Source: Nocardia yamanashiensis NBRC 100130 (GTDB lineage: Bacteria > Actinomycetota > Actinomycetes > Mycobacteriales > Mycobacteriaceae). Taken from it: a stretch of DNA of 64,000 nt. The stretch's first letter is position 1. Every line of letters starts with the position of its first letter. The DNA lies in the NCBI RefSeq assembly GCF_001613325.1, contig NZ_BDCD01000016.1, forward strand, positions 335,958-399,957, in the 5' to 3' direction. Made by a program: the position numbers and the translations under genes. Below, in pieces: positions 59,648-64,000 of this stretch. Under the pieces are notes generated by a model that saw only the letters and a program-made list of their open reading frames with translations, made no database searches and was not told where the DNA came from.

Positions 59648-61600
59648 ATGGAACATCGGAAACTGCGCCGGGCCGGGGCGGTCATCGCCATTGCGGGGGT
59701 CGCCGCGACCGGTCTCGCCGCGTGCGGGAACGAACCGGTTTCGGCCGTGCCACGCCTCGAGGGCAATCAGGTGGTTATCCCTATCGACGGCGGTATGGCC
59801 GAGGTGGACACCACCTCGCTGGCCGTGGGGGCGACCGCTTCGGGGCAGCGGATGGAATTGTCCGGCCCGGCGGACGGCGGACTCGGCGCGCCCGGACCGG
59901 TGCGGGTCGAAGGGACGGCGGCGGCCTGGAGCTATCCCGAGCGCGGGCTCGCGGTCCGGGCCGACGCGGCCGACGGGCGCCTGCGCATCGAGGTGAGCGG
60001 CGAGCGCGACGGGAAACTGGTGTGGCCGGTCACCGGCGGCGACCGGGACGCGCGATCGCTGCAACTGCCGCGCGGTGAGGGACTCTCGCTGCCGGTGCGC
60101 GACACCTTCTGGAACGGTCCGGACACCGGTCTCGTCGGTGAAAACCTCTCCCTCACTTCGGGATTGACCATGCCGTTCTGGGGTTACCGGATCGGCGAGC
60201 GCGGTGTCGGCTACGTGGTGCCCACCGATATCGGCAGCAGCGTGACCGTCGAGTCTGAGGACGGCCGGCTGCTGGCGCGGGGCGAACACGACTTCGCCCC
60301 CGGGCGCGGCACCGGTGCGTACCGCGTCGATTTCGCGCTCACCGACGCCTCCCCGGTCGCGGCGGCGCGGGACTACCGGGACTGGCTGCTGCGGCACGGT
60401 GAGTTCCGCGCGCTGACGGACAAGATCGCGGAGAACCCGGCGGTCGGCAAACTGCTCGGCGCGTTCCACGCCTACCTGTGGGGCGACGGCCGCGGTCCGG
60501 AAGCCGTTGCGCAGCTGCGCAAGCTGGGCATCGATCGGATGTGGCTGGGCTACGACGCCGACGGGGACCCGATGTCGGCGGACGCGGTCCGGGAGGCCGA
60601 ACAGGCCGGGTACCTGGTGGGCCCGTACGACTCGTTCGACAATGCCCAGGACCCCGCCACCGCCGACAATCCCTCGTCGCGCTGGCCCGGCCGGCTGTGG
60701 CCCGACGGCTGCGTGCACGATGCCGACGGCACACCGGAGACCGGATTCGGCGGGCGCGGTTGCTATCTGAGCACCGAGGTGCTGCAACAGGACCCGAAGC
60801 TCTACCGGGACCGCTACGCCACCATGACCGCCAACGGCGCGGACAGCTACTTCCTCGACGTGGACGCCGCCGGAGAATTCTTCGACGACTACAGCGCCGG
60901 GCACCCCATGACCCAGACCCGGGACCGGGAGAACCGCCTGGAACGCATGCGCTGGCTGGCCTCCGACCGCAAGACCGTGCTCGGCTCGGAATCCGCCGGG
61001 GCCTGGTCCGCGCCGGTGCTGGCCTTCGATCACGGCGCCCAGAACCCGATCTCGGACCGGCTGTGGAAACTCCAGCGCGACAAGCAGACCTGGGGCGCAT
61101 ACTACCCGGCGCAGGCGCCCAAGGCGTTCTTCCAGCCCGTGGACCTGCCCGCCGATCTGGTGAAGGCGATGTTCGATCCGGTGTACCGGGTGCCGCTGTA
61201 CGAAACCGTGCTGCACGATTCCCTGGTCAACGTCGACAGGTGGGAGCTGTCGTATTACAAACTGCCGCAACAGCGGACGATGCGGGCGCTCACGGCGATC
61301 CTGAACAACACCCCGCTGAACTTCGCGCTGGACCGGGCGGCCATCGACGCGCACGGTGCGGAAATCGCACGGCTGCAACAGTTCTTCGCGCCCCTGCACG
61401 AAGCGGCGGGCACCCTGGCGATGACCGACTTCCGGTGGCTCACCGACGACCATCTGGTACAGCGCAGCGTCTTCGGCGCCGGCAAGCTCACCGTGACCGC
61501 GAACTTCGGCACGCAGGACCGCGACGGGCTGCCCGGCGGTTGCGTGGACGCACAGCTCGCGGGCGACGAAACGCCGCGGCGACTGTGCCCGGCGCAGTGA
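59648..61600 (+). CDS. Glycoside hydrolase-like lipoprotein (GH101/GH129 type)
   Basis: A 650-residue exported lipoprotein (LAAC, Cys about residue 26). The N-terminal half is beta-rich (about 40-270); the catalytic barrel begins near 280 (AFHAYLWGDGRGPEAV). Asp404 in SYFLDVDAAG and Glu448 in LGSESAG are placed like the nucleophile and acid/base of endo-alpha-N-acetylgalactosaminidase relatives. The tail is small beta (LTVTANFGTQDRDG). This would be an outer-surface glycosidase, substrate unknown. The ATG at 59648 is chosen over GTG 59639. It is coupled to the EEP-family gene (GTGA) and divergent from the two-component system. Confidence 0.7.
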   Translation: MEHRKLRRAGAVIAIAGVAATGLAACGNEPVSAVPRLEGNQVVIPIDGGMAEVDTTSLAVGATASGQRMELSGPADGGLGAPGPVRVEGTAAAWSYPERGLAVRADAADGRLRIEVSGERDGKLVWPVTGGDRDARSLQLPRGEGLSLPVRDTFWNGPDTGLVGENLSLTSGLTMPFWGYRIGERGVGYVVPTDIGSSVTVESEDGRLLARGEHDFAPGRGTGAYRVDFALTDASPVAAARDYRDWLLRHGEFRALTDKIAENPAVGKLLGAFHAYLWGDGRGPEAVAQLRKLGIDRMWLGYDADGDPMSADAVREAEQAGYLVGPYDSFDNAQDPATADNPSSRWPGRLWPDGCVHDADGTPETGFGGRGCYLSTEVLQQDPKLYRDRYATMTANGADSYFLDVDAAGEFFDDYSAGHPMTQTRDRENRLERMRWLASDRKTVLGSESAGAWSAPVLAFDHGAQNPISDRLWKLQRDKQTWGAYYPAQAPKAFFQPVDLPADLVKAMFDPVYRVPLYETVLHDSLVNVDRWELSYYKLPQQRTMRALTAILNNTPLNFALDRAAIDAHGAEIARLQQFFAPLHEAAGTLAMTDFRWLTDDHLVQRSVFGAGKLTVTANFGTQDRDGLPGGCVDAQLAGDETPRRLCPAQ

Positions 61601-62523
61601 CCGGCGTGCGCCCGGCGCACAGGGCGCTCGTATTCGGCAGTGCCGCAGCGGTTCTCACCGTGCTGCTGATCGGCCACGAATGGATTCCGGATATCGCCGG
61701 GTCCGGCATGCTCCTGGACGCGGCCGCCCCGTGGCTCGGCCTGCTCGTCCCGCTGCTCGCGGTGCTCGCGATCCTGCTGCGCAGTCCGGCGGGCGCGGTC
61801 ACCATGCTCGTGCCGTTGCTGGCTTGGGCGTACGCCTTCGGTTCGTGGTGGGCCCCGCATCCCGGGGCCGCCACCCCGGGCGGCGGGCTGACCATCGTGT
61901 CGCAGAATCTGTTCGCGGCCAATGGTTCTCCGGTGGCGACCGCTCGGGCACTGCTCGCCGCCGATGCCGACCTGGTCGCGGTCCAGGAGTTCGCGGGCTC
62001 GAATCGCGCACCGGTGCAGCGCATTCTCGATACCGCCTACCCCTACCGCGAGGAGCTCGGCACGGTCGCGCTGTGGAGTCGTTTCCCGACCTCCGATACC
62101 GAGATCGCCGACGTCGGCATCGGCTGGACGCGCGGCCTGCGCACCCGGATCGCCGCGCCCGACGGGGCGCTCGTCGTCTATGTCGTGCACCTGCCCTCGA
62201 TCCGCCCGGGGGAGACCGCGGTGCGTGATCGCGGCTTGGCGGTGCTCTCCCGTCAGCTCACCGCCGATCGGGCCGAACGAGTGGTGGTAGCGGGCGATTT
62301 CAATACCGCGACTACCGACCGGCGCTGGACCGGGTTCGCTCCCGGATATCGAGATGCGTTGTCCACCAGTGCTTCCGGACCCGGATTCACCTGGCCGTCG
62401 GCCTTTCCGCTGGTCCGCCTCGATCATGTGCTGGTGCGCGGCGGCGTCATCGGCTCCGCCGCGGTCCTGCACACGCCAGGCCCCGACCACCGCGCCGTGC
62501 GCGCCACCATCGCCTTCGGCTGA
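61597..62523 (+). CDS. Membrane-anchored endonuclease/exonuclease/phosphatase-family protein
   Basis: A 308-residue protein. Two to three membrane segments (about residues 9-30, 40-60 and 68-85) anchor a C-terminal EEP domain. Its motifs are IVSQNLFA, AVQEF (metal Glu), VAGDFNTA, FPLVRLDHVLV and GPDHRAV (catalytic His). The domain probably faces outward and acts on a phosphodiester or phospholipid headgroup rather than DNA. The GTG at 61597 overlaps the glycosidase stop, so the two are translated together and may act on one cell-surface glycolipid or glycan. That link is inferred. Confidence 0.87.
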   Translation: MTGVRPAHRALVFGSAAAVLTVLLIGHEWIPDIAGSGMLLDAAAPWLGLLVPLLAVLAILLRSPAGAVTMLVPLLAWAYAFGSWWAPHPGAATPGGGLTIVSQNLFAANGSPVATARALLAADADLVAVQEFAGSNRAPVQRILDTAYPYREELGTVALWSRFPTSDTEIADVGIGWTRGLRTRIAAPDGALVVYVVHLPSIRPGETAVRDRGLAVLSRQLTADRAERVVVAGDFNTATTDRRWTGFAPGYRDALSTSASGPGFTWPSAFPLVRLDHVLVRGGVIGSAAVLHTPGPDHRAVRATIAFG

Positions 62524-62601
62524 GTCCACCGCCCGCGGCCGAGTCCATTGCCTGCGGCCGAGTCCGCCGCGTGATCGACCCCGTCCCAAATCCGGCCTAC
62601 A

Positions 62602-62614
62602 CTGTCTGAGACAG
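62602..62614. promoter_or_regulatory. Palindrome upstream of the ABC1/UbiB-like gene
   Basis: CTGTCT-G-AGACAG is a perfect 6-1-6 palindrome 41 bp before the GTG of the next gene. It lies just beyond two copies of GCGGCCGAGTCC (62535-62546, 62554-62565). Its form matches TetR-family sites; no TetR gene adjoins within the window. Confidence 0.5.
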
Positions 62615-62655
62615 GGGCGTTGGCAGGTGCTCGTGGCGAGGAAAGGAACGGCAAC

Positions 62656-63996
62656 GTGGCCGGACTCAGGAGAAAAGGCATCACCCGCATGGCGAAGGTG
62701 GCGAGCATTCCCGCCACCCTGCTGGCCCAGCGGGTCGCCGCCACCGGGCGGGGGCTCATGGCGGGCGCCGAACGCGGCAGCATCACCGACGAAATGCTCG
62801 ACAATGCCGCCGACCAGGTCTTCGCGGTGCTCGGCGAACTCAAGGGCGGCGCCATGAAACTCGGGCAGGCGCTCAGCGTCGCCGAGGCCGCGGTGCCGCC
62901 CCGCTTCGCCGAGCACTTCCGCGAAGCGCTGACCCGCTTGCAGCAGGAAGCCCCGCCCATGCCGGTCGCGGACACCCATCGCATGCTGGACCTGCAGCTG
63001 GGCACGGCGTGGCGGAAACGGTTCGCGCACTTCGAGGATCAGCCGATCGCGGCCGCGAGCATCGGGCAGGTGCACAAAGCGGTCTGGCACGACGGCCGCC
63101 CGGTCGCGGTGAAGGTGCAGTATCCCGAGGCCGAGGAATCGCTGCGCTCGGATCTGATGATGCTGCAAATGGTTTCGGGCGCGTTCAACACGTTCATGGC
63201 CGGCACCAATGCCCGGCAGCTGATCGAGGAGTTCCTGGCCCGCACCGAGGACGAACTGGACTACCGCATCGAGGCGGCCTATCAGCGCCGCTTCGCCAAG
63301 GCCTTCGCCGGGGACGCGCGCTTCTTCGTGCCGCGCGTGGTGGCGGCCGCGCCTAAGGTGCTGGTCAGCGAATGGATGAACGGAACCCCGCTGTCTCGCG
63401 TCATCGCCGATGGCTCCCGGGCCGACCGCGACCGCGCCGGGCTGCTGCTCGCCGAATTCGCGCTGTGCTCGCCCAGCCGCGTCGGCCTCCTGCACAGCGA
63501 TCCCCATCCCGGCAATTTCCAATTGCGGCCGGACGGGCGGCTGGGCGTCATCGATTTCGGGGCGTGCGCGGAGACCCCGCGCGGCCTGCCCGAGGCCGCC
63601 GGGCGCATGGCGAGCTGTGCGCTGGCGGGAGACTACGACGCGCTGGAGCGGGTGCTGCGCGAAGAGGGCTTCGTGAAGCCCGGAGCCGCTATAGAAATGG
63701 CCCCCATCCGCCGGCGCATCGAACCGATCGTCGCGCAGATCGACGGACAGGATTTCCATTTCAGTCGCGCCATGTTGCAGGAGGACGTGGCCCGGGCGCT
63801 GGATCCGGAGAACATCTCCCTGGTCAATGCCCGCGCCATGAAAGCTCCCGCCGACCGGCCCGAATACGCCATGTTCGGGCGGGTGCTGGGCGGCGTGGTG
63901 GGCATCTGCGCGCAACTCGATGCCCAGGGACCGTTCCTGGGCCTGGCCGAACAGTGGATCCCGGGTTTCGCCGGAACCCGGGAAGCCGCCGGCTGA
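62656..63996 (+). CDS. ABC1/UbiB (AarF) kinase-like protein
   Basis: A 446-residue protein of the UbiB atypical kinase family. The family hallmarks are GGAMKLGQALSV (KxGQ), an Ala-rich loop AAASIGQVHKA, EDELDYRIEA, LHSDPHPGNF and VIDFGACAE. These are complete, so it should be an active ATPase/kinase-like protein. In other bacteria relatives support quinone or lipid metabolism; here it stands alone. AGGAAAGGAA precedes the GTG at 62656. The stop is 4 bp before the end of the window. Confidence 0.92.
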   Translation: MAGLRRKGITRMAKVASIPATLLAQRVAATGRGLMAGAERGSITDEMLDNAADQVFAVLGELKGGAMKLGQALSVAEAAVPPRFAEHFREALTRLQQEAPPMPVADTHRMLDLQLGTAWRKRFAHFEDQPIAAASIGQVHKAVWHDGRPVAVKVQYPEAEESLRSDLMMLQMVSGAFNTFMAGTNARQLIEEFLARTEDELDYRIEAAYQRRFAKAFAGDARFFVPRVVAAAPKVLVSEWMNGTPLSRVIADGSRADRDRAGLLLAEFALCSPSRVGLLHSDPHPGNFQLRPDGRLGVIDFGACAETPRGLPEAAGRMASCALAGDYDALERVLREEGFVKPGAAIEMAPIRRRIEPIVAQIDGQDFHFSRAMLQEDVARALDPENISLVNARAMKAPADRPEYAMFGRVLGGVVGICAQLDAQGPFLGLAEQWIPGFAGTREAAG

Positions 63997-64000
63997 GTCG

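Noticed and set aside
61255..63915. An 886-codon open frame on the minus strand.
   Set aside because: It is antisense to three well-supported genes (glycosidase end, EEP protein, UbiB-like). The composition is typical of shadow frames.
1..64000. tRNA, rRNA or insertion sequence in the window.
   Set aside because: I saw no T-loop/acceptor pattern, no rRNA sequence and no transposase frame. Small RNAs without such marks could be missed.

Overview
The window is about 64 kb of very GC-rich (roughly 70%) DNA, densely coded on both strands with frequent ATGA/GTGA start-stop overlaps and many GTG starts. The gene content points to a mycolic-acid actinobacterium of the Nocardia/Rhodococcus type, most likely Nocardia. 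It includes PknG/GlnH/GlnX-type signalling genes, an orphan MCE protein, LIP-family and secreted lipases, an F420 (Ddn-like) nitroreductase, steroid-type acyl-CoA dehydrogenase pairs and many TetR regulators. I see no rRNA, tRNA, CRISPR array, integrase or insertion sequence, and no gene-free stretch longer than 300 bases.

Layout. 1-8001: ketone-body use (3-hydroxybutyrate dehydrogenase, acetoacetyl-CoA synthetase), then a TetR regulator divergent from an alpha/beta hydrolase - GH3 beta-glucosidase - MFS operon, with a clear TetR-type operator between them. 8003-17140: a seven-gene operon on the minus strand, transcribed GlnX-like membrane protein, GlnH-like lipoprotein, coiled-coil protein, PknG-like kinase, PP2C phosphatase, VWA protein, FHA protein. 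Every junction overlaps by 1 or 4 nt. A large divergent PcfJ-like gene (17370-20200) carries a one-base frameshift. 20259-23753: MarR/isochorismatase-fold pair, then a DNA-alkylation-repair cluster (Ogt, 2OG-Fe(II) oxygenase, lone Ada zinc domain) and a TetR regulator. 23901-31919: two lipases, a PucR regulator, a ferredoxin-CDGSH protein, a large ATPase-LuxR regulator and an SDR. 31990-39376: membrane protein, TetR with a palindromic operator and a Ddn-like reductase, APH-like kinase, SnoaL-like protein, epimerase, small membrane protein, DUF5984-like protein, L,D-transpeptidase with a strong terminator, and an orphan MCE protein. 39427-47203: LuxR-type regulator, acyl-CoA dehydrogenase pair, SARP/NB-ARC/TPR regulator and drug-type MFS exporter. 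47210-56933: DoxX protein with an 11-residue repeat tail, RsiV-like lipoprotein, UppP, Tat-exported PI-PLC, MBL hydrolase, a divergent EF-Tu paralogue with a structured leader, NUP-like lipoprotein, acyl-CoA dehydrogenase, SDR. 57119-63996: lipoprotein, two-component system, GH101/GH129-like lipoprotein, EEP-family membrane protein and an ABC1/UbiB kinase-like protein.

Most distinctive region. The 8-20 kb locus joins the amino-acid-sensing parts known from mycobacteria (GlnH, GlnX, PknG) to a phosphatase, a VWA protein, an FHA reader and an unrecognised coiled-coil protein. No ABC permease or ATPase is present. The kinase, phosphatase and FHA protein share paired-cysteine zinc-ribbon modules. 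I infer a complete sense-phosphorylate-dephosphorylate-read circuit, extended beyond the described mycobacterial trio.
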